Positions 25,201 to 33,129 of a stretch of DNA of 58,350 bases are shown piece by piece; position 1 is the stretch's first letter, and every line of letters begins with the position of its first letter. Origin of the DNA: Acidobacteriota bacterium (GTDB lineage Bacteria; Acidobacteriota; Terriglobia; Acidiferrales; UBA7541); assembly GCA_003224085.1 (NCBI GenBank), contig QHYK01000058.1:1-58350 (forward strand). Reading direction: 5' to 3'. The translations under genes were made by a program, and so were the position numbers. The notes below the pieces were generated by a model. It was not told where the DNA came from. It worked only from the letters and a program-made list of their open reading frames with translations, and made no database searches.

Positions 25201-25839
25201 TCACGGGATGATGATGCGGGATTCTTCGCGCCTCAATTCGGGAGCTTCCGGGAATTGGCCGCGCAGGAATTCGATGAACAGACGCGAGCGCGGCCGGGCG
25301 TTGGTCCGCAGCAGACCCATGCGGTAAAGGAAGACCAGCAAATAGAAGATCTCCATGTCTTTGAAAGAGGCGGAATTGGCGCTCTCAGCCTGGTGCTCTC
25401 TGATTTCTTCAAGGAATGCTGCGAGCGCGGCGTAAAGTTCACGCCGCAGAGGAGCCTGTGGCGGTTTTTCATAGATGAGACCGGAGCTTAGCGTTTTGTA
25501 GGTCTGCGCAAGAGCCTCGAGAGCAGCAAGGACGTCGTTGTCCGTGGCCGAAGGCTGGGCCGCGCAGAACTTCGCAATCGAAAACGCCAGCGCAGCCATG
25601 AGTTGTTGATGAGTGTGAAGGATGTCCCGAGGGATGGTTTCCTCGAGCAAGGGAGTGTCGTCCGGGATGTCGCGCGGATGCTCGCTTTCGTAGCGATGCG
25701 CGGCGATGAGGTACGGGCAGTCGGCAGGGCAGTCCATCGCGACTTCGCGCTCGGTGCCGCAGCAGACCGCACAAATCTTTTCCCCCTTGGCGGGGCAGAA
25801 GCGCGAAGCCTTGCGTTTTTCACAGACCGGGCAGGACAC
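25201..25839 (-). CDS. Hypothetical protein with an N-terminal Cys-rich knuckle
   Basis: A protein of about 212 residues starting with GTG at 25839 after GAGGAG. The first 40 residues carry a Cys pattern (CPVCEKRKASRFCPAKG, ICAVCCGTEREV, then DCPADCPYL), likely a zinc site. Residues 60-150 are helical and Ala/Leu-rich, and the C-terminus reads EIFYLLVFLYRMGLLRTN. I do not recognise a named family. It lies 117 bases downstream of the ABC permease gene in the same direction, so it may be read through from the efflux operon. The frame stays open to 26367 inside the permease gene but has no supported start there. Confidence 0.7.
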   Translation of the reverse strand: MSCPVCEKRKASRFCPAKGEKICAVCCGTEREVAMDCPADCPYLIAAHRYESEHPRDIPDDTPLLEETIPRDILHTHQQLMAALAFSIAKFCAAQPSATDNDVLAALEALAQTYKTLSSGLIYEKPPQAPLRRELYAALAAFLEEIREHQAESANSASFKDMEIFYLLVFLYRMGLLRTNARPRSRLFIEFLRGQFPEAPELRREESRIIIP

Positions 25840-25955
25840 CGACACTCCTCGAGCGAGACAAGACCGTCCAGCAGAATACGCCCGTACCAGCCAAATCGCA
25901 AAAAGACAGGAGAGGCTTCTCGCTACGGCGAACACAAAACGGGACTCTAAAAAAA

Positions 25956-27080
25956 TCACGCCATGATGACTTTGTTGTGGAAACGGCGGGCGGCCACCAC
26001 GAGCAGAAACGTGCCCATGGCCGTAAGCGCAAGAGCGTCGAACCAGAGATGCTGTATCCCCGCGCCGCGCAGAATGATGCCGCGAGTGATGTTGATGAAA
26101 TAGGTTGCGGGAATGAAGTTGCTGAGCCAGTAGAAGATCCAAGGCATGGTTTCGCGAGGGAAGATGTAACCGGAAAAGAAAATGCTGGGCAGAAAGGTGA
26201 GGAAGGAAAGCTGCATGGCTTCCGACTGCGTGGTGGCCTTGCTCGACACAAGAATCCCGATGGACAGGGACACAAACAAATAAGGCAGAGAGAAAAGTGC
26301 AAGCAACAAGACGTTGCCGTGAATCGGAACCAAAAAAACAAAGCGCATAAAGGCGAGAATCATGCACAGTTCAAAAAAGCCGATGCCAAGATAGGGAAGC
26401 AATTTGCCAAAAAGCAGCCCCATGGGGCGGACCGGGGTAACGAAAAGCTGCTCGAGCGTACCGCGCTCTTTTTCTCGAACGATCGAAAAAGCCGTGAGAA
26501 ACGTGGTGACGTTGAGGAGCAGGACGGCGGTCAGGCCGGGCAAAAAGAAATTAGGCGAGCGAGAGTCGGGATTAAAGAGAATTTTCGGTCGCATGTCCAC
26601 CGGGAACGCAGCGGAGCGGTCCTGGAGAACGCGGCGCAGCGATTCATCGAGGCCGATGGCGGTGGTGACATTGATGGCTTGGCCGGCTACCGAGGAATCG
26701 GAGCCGTCAATGAGCACCAGGACCTGGGCGCTCATTTGGTGGAGAAGGCGGTCGGAATAGTCGACGGGAATCTTGACGCCCACGCGCGCGCGGCCGGAGA
26801 TGATGGCGTCGTTGAGGTCCTTGTCGTTCTCCACATAGCGGATAATGTGAAACGTGTCGGAATTTTTCAGGCGGTCCAGCAGTTCCCGACTCTCCTGGCG
26901 GCCGTCGGCGTTGTAAACGACGGTATGGACTTGGCGAATGTTGGTGTCGATCGCGAAGCCAAGAACGGTCATCTGGAGCAGCGGAATAATCAGCGAAAAA
27001 AACAGGGTCGCCGCATCCCGGCGAACGTGCAGGACTTCCTTGTAAAAGACGGCGGCGAAGCCGCGGAAGATGTTAGTCAC
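25956..27080 (-). CDS. ABC-2 type efflux permease (YbhS/YbhR-like)
   Basis: A 374-residue inner-membrane protein. One helix lies at about residues 24-44, a large extracytoplasmic domain at 45-180 (with VVYNADGRQESRELLDRL and VLIDGSDSSVAGQAI), and five helices from 185 on, including FFLPGLTAVLLLNVTTFLTA and the conserved SIVREKERGTLEQLFVTPVR. This is the architecture of YhhJ/YbhR-type drug or stress exporters. Its start overlaps the ATPase gene by eight bases. Only one permease is present, whereas E. coli ybhGFSR has two, so it presumably forms a homodimer. It works with the ATPase at 27073 and the HlyD adaptor at 28062. Confidence 0.9.
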   Translation of the reverse strand: MTNIFRGFAAVFYKEVLHVRRDAATLFFSLIIPLLQMTVLGFAIDTNIRQVHTVVYNADGRQESRELLDRLKNSDTFHIIRYVENDKDLNDAIISGRARVGVKIPVDYSDRLLHQMSAQVLVLIDGSDSSVAGQAINVTTAIGLDESLRRVLQDRSAAFPVDMRPKILFNPDSRSPNFFLPGLTAVLLLNVTTFLTAFSIVREKERGTLEQLFVTPVRPMGLLFGKLLPYLGIGFFELCMILAFMRFVFLVPIHGNVLLLALFSLPYLFVSLSIGILVSSKATTQSEAMQLSFLTFLPSIFFSGYIFPRETMPWIFYWLSNFIPATYFINITRGIILRGAGIQHLWFDALALTAMGTFLLVVAARRFHNKVIMA

Positions 27081-28056
27081 TGGCGGCCTCCAGAAGCGCC
27101 TGATGCTTGTAGGTGAGTTCTACGAAAACGTCCTCCAGACTTGGCGCAAGCGGGCGGATTTCCGTCACGGCAATGCCATGGTTCCCGAGCTGATGGCGCA
27201 GGCTCTCCATATCAAAACTCTCGTCAACGAGCGCATGGATGGATTGCCCGAAAATCGTGGCGCTGCGAATCCCGGGAATATGGCGGGCCAGCCGCAGGGC
27301 GCGGGTAACTTCGGGCGCGGTGATTTCCACGCGCATCGTCCCGGCCGGCTGGACGTCAGGAAGCTGGCGAAGCGAATCGGGCGTGCCGTCAGCAATGAGC
27401 TTGCCATAATAAATGTACGCGACATGGCTGCAGCGTTCCGCTTCATCCATGTAGTGCGTGGTCACGAAAAAAGTGATGCCGTGCCCGGAGAGCTCGAACA
27501 ACAAATCCCAAAGCTGGCGCCGCGCCACCGGATCGATGCCGGCGGTGGGCTCGTCGAGAAAAAGCAGCTTCGGCTGATGCAACATGGCGCAGCCGAGGGC
27601 CAGGCGCTGCTTCCACCCTCCGGACAGCTGGGCCGCTAACCGGTTCAAGTAAGGCGCAAGCCCGTTTAACTCGATGATTTCTTTTATTCGCTGTTTGAGC
27701 CGGGCCGGTTCGAGGCCGTAGATCCTGCCGTAGAACCTCAGATTCTCCATGACCGTCAAATCGTAATATAGACTGAAATTCTGCGACATGTAGCCGATCT
27801 GCTCGCGCACAGCTTCGGATTCGGTGCCAACATCGAGGCCTTCCACTCGAGCGGAGCCGCCGCTGAGCGGCAGCAGGCCGGTGAGCATCTTGATGACCGT
27901 CGTTTTTCCGCTGCCGTTGGGACCCAGGAACCCGAAGATTTCGCCTTTTTCGACCCGGAAGCTTACGTCATTGACGGCCGTGAAGTTCCCAAACCGCCGC
28001 AGGAGATGCTCGGCAGAAATGGCCGGCTCGTTCGTGGTTTGCACCGGGGTTGCCAT
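27073..28056 (-). CDS. ABC efflux transporter ATP-binding protein (YbhF-like)
   Basis: A 327-residue nucleotide-binding subunit. Walker A GPNGSGKT is near residues 45-52, the Q-loop near GYMSQNFSLYYDL, the signature LSGGWKQRL near 144, Walker B LLFLDEPTAG near 165, and the H-loop in VTTHYMDEA. The C-terminal 90 residues form the extension typical of ABC-2 exporters. E. coli YbhF has two fused nucleotide-binding domains, whereas this one has a single domain. It is placed between the HlyD gene (5 bases upstream) and the permease (eight-base overlap). Confidence 0.93.
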   Translation of the reverse strand: MATPVQTTNEPAISAEHLLRRFGNFTAVNDVSFRVEKGEIFGFLGPNGSGKTTVIKMLTGLLPLSGGSARVEGLDVGTESEAVREQIGYMSQNFSLYYDLTVMENLRFYGRIYGLEPARLKQRIKEIIELNGLAPYLNRLAAQLSGGWKQRLALGCAMLHQPKLLFLDEPTAGIDPVARRQLWDLLFELSGHGITFFVTTHYMDEAERCSHVAYIYYGKLIADGTPDSLRQLPDVQPAGTMRVEITAPEVTRALRLARHIPGIRSATIFGQSIHALVDESFDMESLRHQLGNHGIAVTEIRPLAPSLEDVFVELTYKHQALLEAASD

Positions 28057-28061
28057 TTCTG

Positions 28062-29159
28062 TCAGCTCGCTGATTTGAGCTTCACGTCGGCCGCCATGCC
28101 CGGACGCACGTGGCCTGTCGGATCGTTGATGCGGATCTTCACGCCGAAGACCTGGTGGACGCGTTCCTCGAGGGTTTGCACATTGCGCGGAAGAAATTCG
28201 GCTTGCTGGTTGATCTGCTCCACTTCGCCGTCGAAAACCGTGTTGGGAAAAGAATCGACGCGAACTTCTGCCTTTTGGCCCACCTTCACGCGGCCAAACT
28301 CGGTTTCGGGAATATAAATTCGGACGTAAATCTGGTCTTTTTCGAGAAGCGTGGCGACCGGAGTGTTTGGGGCGATCAAGTCTCCGGGGCGGACATCGAG
28401 AACCTCGACAAGTGCCGCGGAGGGCGCAACGACCTGGCGTTCGCGGAATCGAGCGAGGTCGTAGGCGTAGGCCGCTTTGGCCTGCTCGATGTCTTCAGGG
28501 CGATTGCCGTGCTCCATCTTTTCGAGGGTCGCCTGGGCCTGAAGATAGCGCGCCTCGGCGGAGGCGATTTCTTCAGGCCGATAACCCCGCCTCATTTCAT
28601 CGTACTTGTGCTGGGCCATTTCTCTTTGCGCCAGCGCCATTTTCCAATTCGCTTCGGAGGTGTCGCGCTGCTGCTGGGAGACCAGGTCTTTTTTGGCCAG
28701 GGCGTCGTAGCGCTCAAAATCGAGGCGCGTGCGGATTTCGTCGGCCTTGGCGCGTTCCAGATCGTCTTCGGCGGCGTCGACGTCCTCTTTGCGGTAACCG
28801 TTTCTTCTCAGTTCGTAATCAGCCTTGGCCTGTTCGGCGGCGGCGCGCGCTTCGGCAATTTCTTCCCGGCGGTAGCCGCGTTCGGCTTTTTGCGCATTGG
28901 CCCGCGATTGCTCGAGCGAAGCTTTCAGTTCCTGGTCATCAAAGGTGAGCAGGATCTGCCCGGGCTCGACCGCATCGCCCTCGCGAACCAGAACTTGGTC
29001 AATGCGCCCGCCAACCTTCGAGCCAACGCGAATGTTGCGCGCCTCGACGGTTCCGGAGCCCAGGAGGGTGGTGTCCCGGTGGAACCAATTCGCGTAAAGA
29101 GCGGTGGCCGCCACCACGGCCGCCACTCCAACAATGAGGAAGAGGCGCTTCCGTTTCAT
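28062..29159 (-). CDS. HlyD-family membrane fusion protein (YbhG-like)
   Basis: A periplasmic adaptor of about 365 residues. It has an N-terminal anchor (residues about 5-22, LFLIVGVAAVVAATALY), a split biotinyl-lipoyl-like domain (GSKVGGRIDQVLVREGDAV and later PGQILLTFDDQELKA), a long coiled coil from about 85-225 with imperfect repeats of the YRREEIAEA / YRKEDVDAA / YRPEEIASA type, and a C-terminal barrel (VKVGQKAEVRVDSFPN). It joins the inner-membrane pump to an outer-membrane channel not encoded here. The start at 29159 follows GGAG by about ten bases and lies four bases past the regulator stop. Other starts up to 29264 overlap the regulator. Confidence 0.92.
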   Translation of the reverse strand: MKRKRLFLIVGVAAVVAATALYANWFHRDTTLLGSGTVEARNIRVGSKVGGRIDQVLVREGDAVEPGQILLTFDDQELKASLEQSRANAQKAERGYRREEIAEARAAAEQAKADYELRRNGYRKEDVDAAEDDLERAKADEIRTRLDFERYDALAKKDLVSQQQRDTSEANWKMALAQREMAQHKYDEMRRGYRPEEIASAEARYLQAQATLEKMEHGNRPEDIEQAKAAYAYDLARFRERQVVAPSAALVEVLDVRPGDLIAPNTPVATLLEKDQIYVRIYIPETEFGRVKVGQKAEVRVDSFPNTVFDGEVEQINQQAEFLPRNVQTLEERVHQVFGVKIRINDPTGHVRPGMAADVKLKSAS

Positions 29160-29163
29160 AAGA

Positions 29164-29877
29164 CTAGGCTCCTCGAATCGAAGACCGGCCTGCGGAGGGA
29201 TCCGTGACATGGTTGTCGTTGCGCGGCGCCATGCCCGTCCAGAGCAGGTTAAAAGCGGCCTCAATGCGAGAATGCAGCGTGGCGTCCCCGTAGAGGGACC
29301 AAATCAAAAGCGTTCCGAAGATGGTTTGTCGAAACACGTAGGCCATCTGTTCGGCGGGGACGTCTTTCCGAATGGCCCCTTGTTCCTGGCCGATCCGAAT
29401 CAACTCGGTGTGCACGGCCAGCACGCGGTTCTGCAAATCCACCATCGCCTGTCGCACCGGTGTGGTCGAAAGATAAGCCTGAAGAAGCGCGCGGATAATC
29501 TCGGGATTGCGCGTGGGTTCCTGGGTCATGCGAACGCCCAAGGCGCGCAGAAATTGCGGTATGGGCGCGTTGGTGCGGCGGGCCTGTTTCACAGCCGCTT
29601 CCAGTTTGCCAAATTGCATCTCGGCGAAGGCGATGAGGAGGTGATCCTTGCTTGGGAAATAGTTGAAAAAAGTGCCCTTGCCGAGGTCGGCAGCTTCGGT
29701 GATGTCCTCGATGGTGGTTTCGGCAAAGCCTTTCTTGCCGAACTGGGCGAGCGCGGCGCGAAAGAGCCGTTCACGGATTTCGGCGCTGCGACGCTGACGG
29801 CGATCGGAGGCGGGAACCCGGACGGCGGACTTTGGATGGCCCCTTGGCTTCGCTGTGGGTCTCATTGTGACCATCAC
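29164..29877 (-). CDS. TetR/AcrR family regulator of the efflux operon (CecR-like)
   Basis: A 237-residue regulator. After a basic 28-residue leader, the helix-turn-helix reads TIEDITEAADLGKGTFFNYF (about residues 55-74), typical of the AcrR/CecR group. The C-terminal ligand domain is all helical. It is the first gene of the efflux operon, as cecR is in some enterobacteria, and an ATGAC-N5-GTCAT palindrome lies seven bases before the start codon, so autorepression is likely. ATG 29877, 29874 and 29862 are all possible starts. The ligand is unknown. Confidence 0.9.
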   Translation of the reverse strand: MMVTMRPTAKPRGHPKSAVRVPASDRRQRRSAEIRERLFRAALAQFGKKGFAETTIEDITEAADLGKGTFFNYFPSKDHLLIAFAEMQFGKLEAAVKQARRTNAPIPQFLRALGVRMTQEPTRNPEIIRALLQAYLSTTPVRQAMVDLQNRVLAVHTELIRIGQEQGAIRKDVPAEQMAYVFRQTIFGTLLIWSLYGDATLHSRIEAAFNLLWTGMAPRNDNHVTDPSAGRSSIRGA

Positions 29878-29883
29878 TCATAA

Positions 29884-29898
29884 ATGACCATAAGTCAT
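29884..29898. promoter_or_regulatory. Palindromic operator candidate for the efflux-operon TetR
   Basis: ATGAC (29884-29888) and GTCAT (29894-29898) form an inverted repeat with a five-base centre immediately upstream of the regulator gene, in the position expected for an autoregulatory site. Confidence 0.6.
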
Positions 29899-30030
29899 AT
29901 TCAGGCGAAAGGCAAGCGCCATCTTTCAGCCGCCCCGGGGCAAGCACCAAGAAGGGACTGGCTTGGAAATAAAACCACTACCCCGGCAGCACCCCGGGGT
30001 ACGCGCTTGAGAGCAACGGCATACCGAGGG

Positions 30031-30750
30031 CTATTCTTGGAGCGAAGCGGGATCGGAAAGGTTCTTCGGCGACTTTTTGTTAAGAACGGAAATCAGTTCC
30101 TGCGCCGCAGGAGGCACGGCAACGGCGCCTTTCCGCACGATGGCCACAGCGTCTACTTTCTTGCCGTAAATTTTCTCGTTTGCGCCATTATCCGGGCGCA
30201 ACGTCGACCCTTCCAGGGAGAGGCCCGCAAACAGGCCGCGGGCTCTGGAATAGCTCAACACCTCCGAGCGTAACGTCACGTCCGTGGCCGCCTCGGCATC
30301 CCGGCCTTTGGGACCGGCGGCCGCCGAGGCGTCCGCACCGAGCTTAACCTTGTTGTTGAGGATGGCCTTGGCGCCGCGCGGATTCATAACCAGGAGGACA
30401 AAATCCGTGGCTTGGCCGCCAAGTTGGAGCCCGAAGCTGCCACCTTCCAGGGCCATCATCGTTGGCGCGCCCCAAGGACCGGTAAAGTGTTCCCCCGTGC
30501 GGCAGGTCATCGCTCCGCGGCCAAAGCTTCCGCCAAAGATGAAAGCCGCCTTAAGCACCGACGGATAAATGATGACGCATTCGGCCTTGTCGAGCAGGTC
30601 TTGCGGAATGTCGTCGGGAATATCCAAAATCTCCTTGAGAACCGTACCGCAGTTTTCCAGACGATCGGCTTCTTTTTTGCTGTCTTTTGCGGTGAGGGGT
30701 AAAGCGACCAGGGAAAACGCCATCAGGAAACACGTCATGCGCTTCAACAC
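30031..30750 (-). CDS. SYLF-domain lipid-binding protein (YSC84 family)
   Basis: A 239-residue secreted protein with a signal peptide (MLKRMTCFLMAFSLVALPLT, cleavage near AKD). The SYLF domain covers residues about 45-235: VIIYPSVLKAAFIFGGSFGR, GGSFGLQLGGQATDFVLLVM and the late SRARGLFAGLSLEG. In other organisms SYLF domains bind phosphoinositides or associate with membranes; a bacterial role is not established. It is monocistronic on the minus strand, with the dacB cluster divergent. The C-terminal VLNKKSPKNLSDPASLQE is polar. Confidence 0.9.
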   Translation of the reverse strand: MLKRMTCFLMAFSLVALPLTAKDSKKEADRLENCGTVLKEILDIPDDIPQDLLDKAECVIIYPSVLKAAFIFGGSFGRGAMTCRTGEHFTGPWGAPTMMALEGGSFGLQLGGQATDFVLLVMNPRGAKAILNNKVKLGADASAAAGPKGRDAEAATDVTLRSEVLSYSRARGLFAGLSLEGSTLRPDNGANEKIYGKKVDAVAIVRKGAVAVPPAAQELISVLNKKSPKNLSDPASLQE

Positions 30751-30929
30751 GATTCACCTCGTCATAGTTTTCTGGGCCACGAGCATCATAGAGCGCAACA
30801 AATCTTCGCGCAACTTTGGAAAATGACGGGGTTGAGAGAGGGCCTAACTTGTAATTACGAGGCCGCAAGCGCGGAAGGGGTTGCCTTTCGACTATAATTT
30901 CGCAGAGCGGAATTCCGGCCGAGACAAAA

Positions 30930-32552
30930 ATGAACAAGAGAAAAATAATCCGGCGATGTGCGGCAGGGATCCTTGCGACGACAGCCAGCGCGGGCGTGGG
31001 ATTCGCCCAAAAAAAGGAGGAGCCGCGAAAAACGGCGAATCAACAAACGGCTGCTGGACGGCAGAAACAGAATGCGCTCGCGAAAAAACAAGCCGCAAAA
31101 TTTGCCGCGCGCGCCGAGCAACTGCTTGGCACAGGTCCCGCCGGAAAAGGCCAGTGGGGCTTGCTGATCGTGGACCCGGCGACCAGCGAAGTACTTTACC
31201 AGCAGAACGCGGACCGCTACTTCGTACCGGCTTCGAACATGAAACTGTTCACCACCGCGCTGGCGCTCGGGAAACTCGGCCCCGATTACCGGTTTCACAC
31301 CACGCTCGAGACCAGCGGAAGCATCGCGAATGGAATTTTGAATGGGAATCTGACGCTGGTCGGCCGCGGCGATCCGAATCTTTCCAACCGCAAATTTCCC
31401 TACAACCTGAAAGAAGAGTTCGACGGGCCGCCGGAAAAAACGCTTGCCGAATTGGCGGATGCGGTGGTGGCCAAAGGCGTGAAAGAAATTTCGGGGGACG
31501 TGATTGGGGATGACAGTTATTTCCCGCGCGAACGCTATCCGAGCGGCTGGGAAATTGACGACATGGTCTGGGAGTATGGCGCGGCCATTTCCTCGATCGT
31601 TGTGGACGACAATACCGTCGCGCTGACCCTGACTCCGGGCGACCAGCCGGGCAGCCCGGTGCAGGCCAGCGAAAGTCCCGCCACGGGGGACTTTGCGGTG
31701 GAAAACGATGTGACCACTTCGGCCCCGGACGTGAAGTCGGACCTGACCCTGACGCGCGAGCCGGGAGCAAGCCTCGTCGTGACCAAGGGCACGATGCCGG
31801 CGGGCGGCGCGCCCCGGAAATTGGTCCTGGCCGTGGAAGAGCCGGCGCAGCACGCGGCGACGGTGTTGAAGCATCTGCTCGAAGACCGCGGTGTGCGAGT
31901 GGACGGCGTTGCGCGCGCCCGCCACGAAGCCGCGAAAAAGCAGGAAGATCCAATGGTTTTGGCGGAGCACGTTTCGGTTCCCTTGAGCGATTCCGTCAAA
32001 CTCATCAACAAGATCAGCCAGAACCTGCACGCGGAAATGCTGCTGCGAGCCGTGGCGCGGCAGAGCGGAACATGGGCCACCACGGACGAGTTGATGAAAG
32101 TCCCGCAGGATTTTTATGCTTCGGCGGGAATCTCGCCCGACGACGTGATGCAATCCGACGCTTCCGGATTGTCGCGGCACGATTTGGTGACGCCGCGCGC
32201 CGTCGTTGCTCTGTTAACGTTTGCGCAAAGCCAGCCGTGGTTTGAGATCTATTACCATTCGCTGCCCGTAGCCGGAGTGGATGGCACGCTGGAAGATCGC
32301 ATGAAAAATACTCCGGCGGCCGGCCACATTCATGCAAAGACGGGTTCGGTCGAGCACGTGCGCACGCTTTCCGGCTTTGCCGAAACTCCCGCCGGGCGAC
32401 GGCTGATTTTTTCTTTCCTGAGCAACAATCAGGCTGGAAAGAATCATGAGGCCGCCGATGCGCTGACGGGACTGTGCGTCGCAATGCTCGAAGAATTCAA
32501 CCCGTCGCCGCCGAAGCCCAAGCACGCTCCCGAACGCAAGCGCGCGCATTGA
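30930..32552 (+). CDS. dacB: D-alanyl-D-alanine carboxypeptidase/endopeptidase (PBP4 type, S13)
   Basis: A 540-residue periplasmic enzyme that trims peptidoglycan cross-links. There is a signal segment in residues 1-27 and a basic linker to 60. The active-site SxxK is SNMK at 102-105, the SxN motif is SQN (in LINKISQNLHAEMLL), and the KTG motif is in HAKTGSVEHVRTLSG. A large inserted domain lies between SxxK and SxN, as in PBP4. It is followed by a LOG-like gene 16 bases later and by mutS2, so it heads a three-gene plus-strand cluster. The C-terminus is Pro/Lys-rich. Confidence 0.93.
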   Translation: MNKRKIIRRCAAGILATTASAGVGFAQKKEEPRKTANQQTAAGRQKQNALAKKQAAKFAARAEQLLGTGPAGKGQWGLLIVDPATSEVLYQQNADRYFVPASNMKLFTTALALGKLGPDYRFHTTLETSGSIANGILNGNLTLVGRGDPNLSNRKFPYNLKEEFDGPPEKTLAELADAVVAKGVKEISGDVIGDDSYFPRERYPSGWEIDDMVWEYGAAISSIVVDDNTVALTLTPGDQPGSPVQASESPATGDFAVENDVTTSAPDVKSDLTLTREPGASLVVTKGTMPAGGAPRKLVLAVEEPAQHAATVLKHLLEDRGVRVDGVARARHEAAKKQEDPMVLAEHVSVPLSDSVKLINKISQNLHAEMLLRAVARQSGTWATTDELMKVPQDFYASAGISPDDVMQSDASGLSRHDLVTPRAVVALLTFAQSQPWFEIYYHSLPVAGVDGTLEDRMKNTPAAGHIHAKTGSVEHVRTLSGFAETPAGRRLIFSFLSNNQAGKNHEAADALTGLCVAMLEEFNPSPPKPKHAPERKRAH

Positions 32553-32568
32553 GGTCGAGAAAGGCAAC

Positions 32569-33120
32569 GTGCCGACGGAAATCATCGTTACGGTGTTTGG
32601 AAGCTCGCGGCCGCGCGAAGGCAGCACGGACTATGAAGAAGCGCGTGTGCTTGGGCGGGCTTTGGCGAAGCACGGCTTTGCGGTCTGCAGCGGCGGCTAT
32701 GGCGGGGTAATGGAGGCCGTCTCCCGCGGAGCCAAGGAAGGTGGCGGGAAAACCTATGGTGTGACCGCCTCGTTCTTCAAATCGGCGAAGCTCAACCGGT
32801 GGGTGGACGTGGAAGTCCGCAAAGAAACCTGGGAAGAGCGGTTGTTCGAATTAATCCGCCTGGCGCACGGTTTTGTGGCATGCAAAGGCGGCACGGGAAC
32901 GCTTGTCGAGCTTGCCGTGGTTTGGGAGATGCTCAACAAGTCGGTTATGCCCGCGAAACCGTTCGCCGTTCTGGGACATTTCTGGGCGCCGATTCTCGAT
33001 CGCGTGAGGGAAGTGGAGTTGGGGCATCCCGCGTCCTGGAGCGAGGCGAACGGCCGGCTCGTGTATATTGCGGAATCACCGGGAGAAGCGGCGCAGCATC
33101 TCCACAACAACGTCAAATAG
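32569..33120 (+). CDS. LOG-like Rossmann-fold protein
   Basis: A 183-residue protein of the 'lysine decarboxylase-like' / TIGR00725 superfamily. It has VFGSSRPREG near the N-terminus, CSGGYGGVMEAVSRGAKEGG and, in place of the LOG hallmark PGGxGTxxE, KGGTGTLVE. LOG enzymes release cytokinin-type bases from nucleotides, and other members bind nucleotides or molybdopterin; the activity here is open. The missing Pro argues against a canonical phosphoribohydrolase. The start is GTG at 32569. It sits between dacB and mutS2 with short gaps (16 and 9 bases). Confidence 0.8.
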   Translation: MPTEIIVTVFGSSRPREGSTDYEEARVLGRALAKHGFAVCSGGYGGVMEAVSRGAKEGGGKTYGVTASFFKSAKLNRWVDVEVRKETWEERLFELIRLAHGFVACKGGTGTLVELAVVWEMLNKSVMPAKPFAVLGHFWAPILDRVREVELGHPASWSEANGRLVYIAESPGEAAQHLHNNVK

Positions 33121-33129
33121 AAAATCAAA

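Noticed and set aside
30855-32180. A 441-residue minus frame opposite dacB
   Set aside because: It is antisense to dacB, whose SxxK, SxN and KTG motifs are intact.
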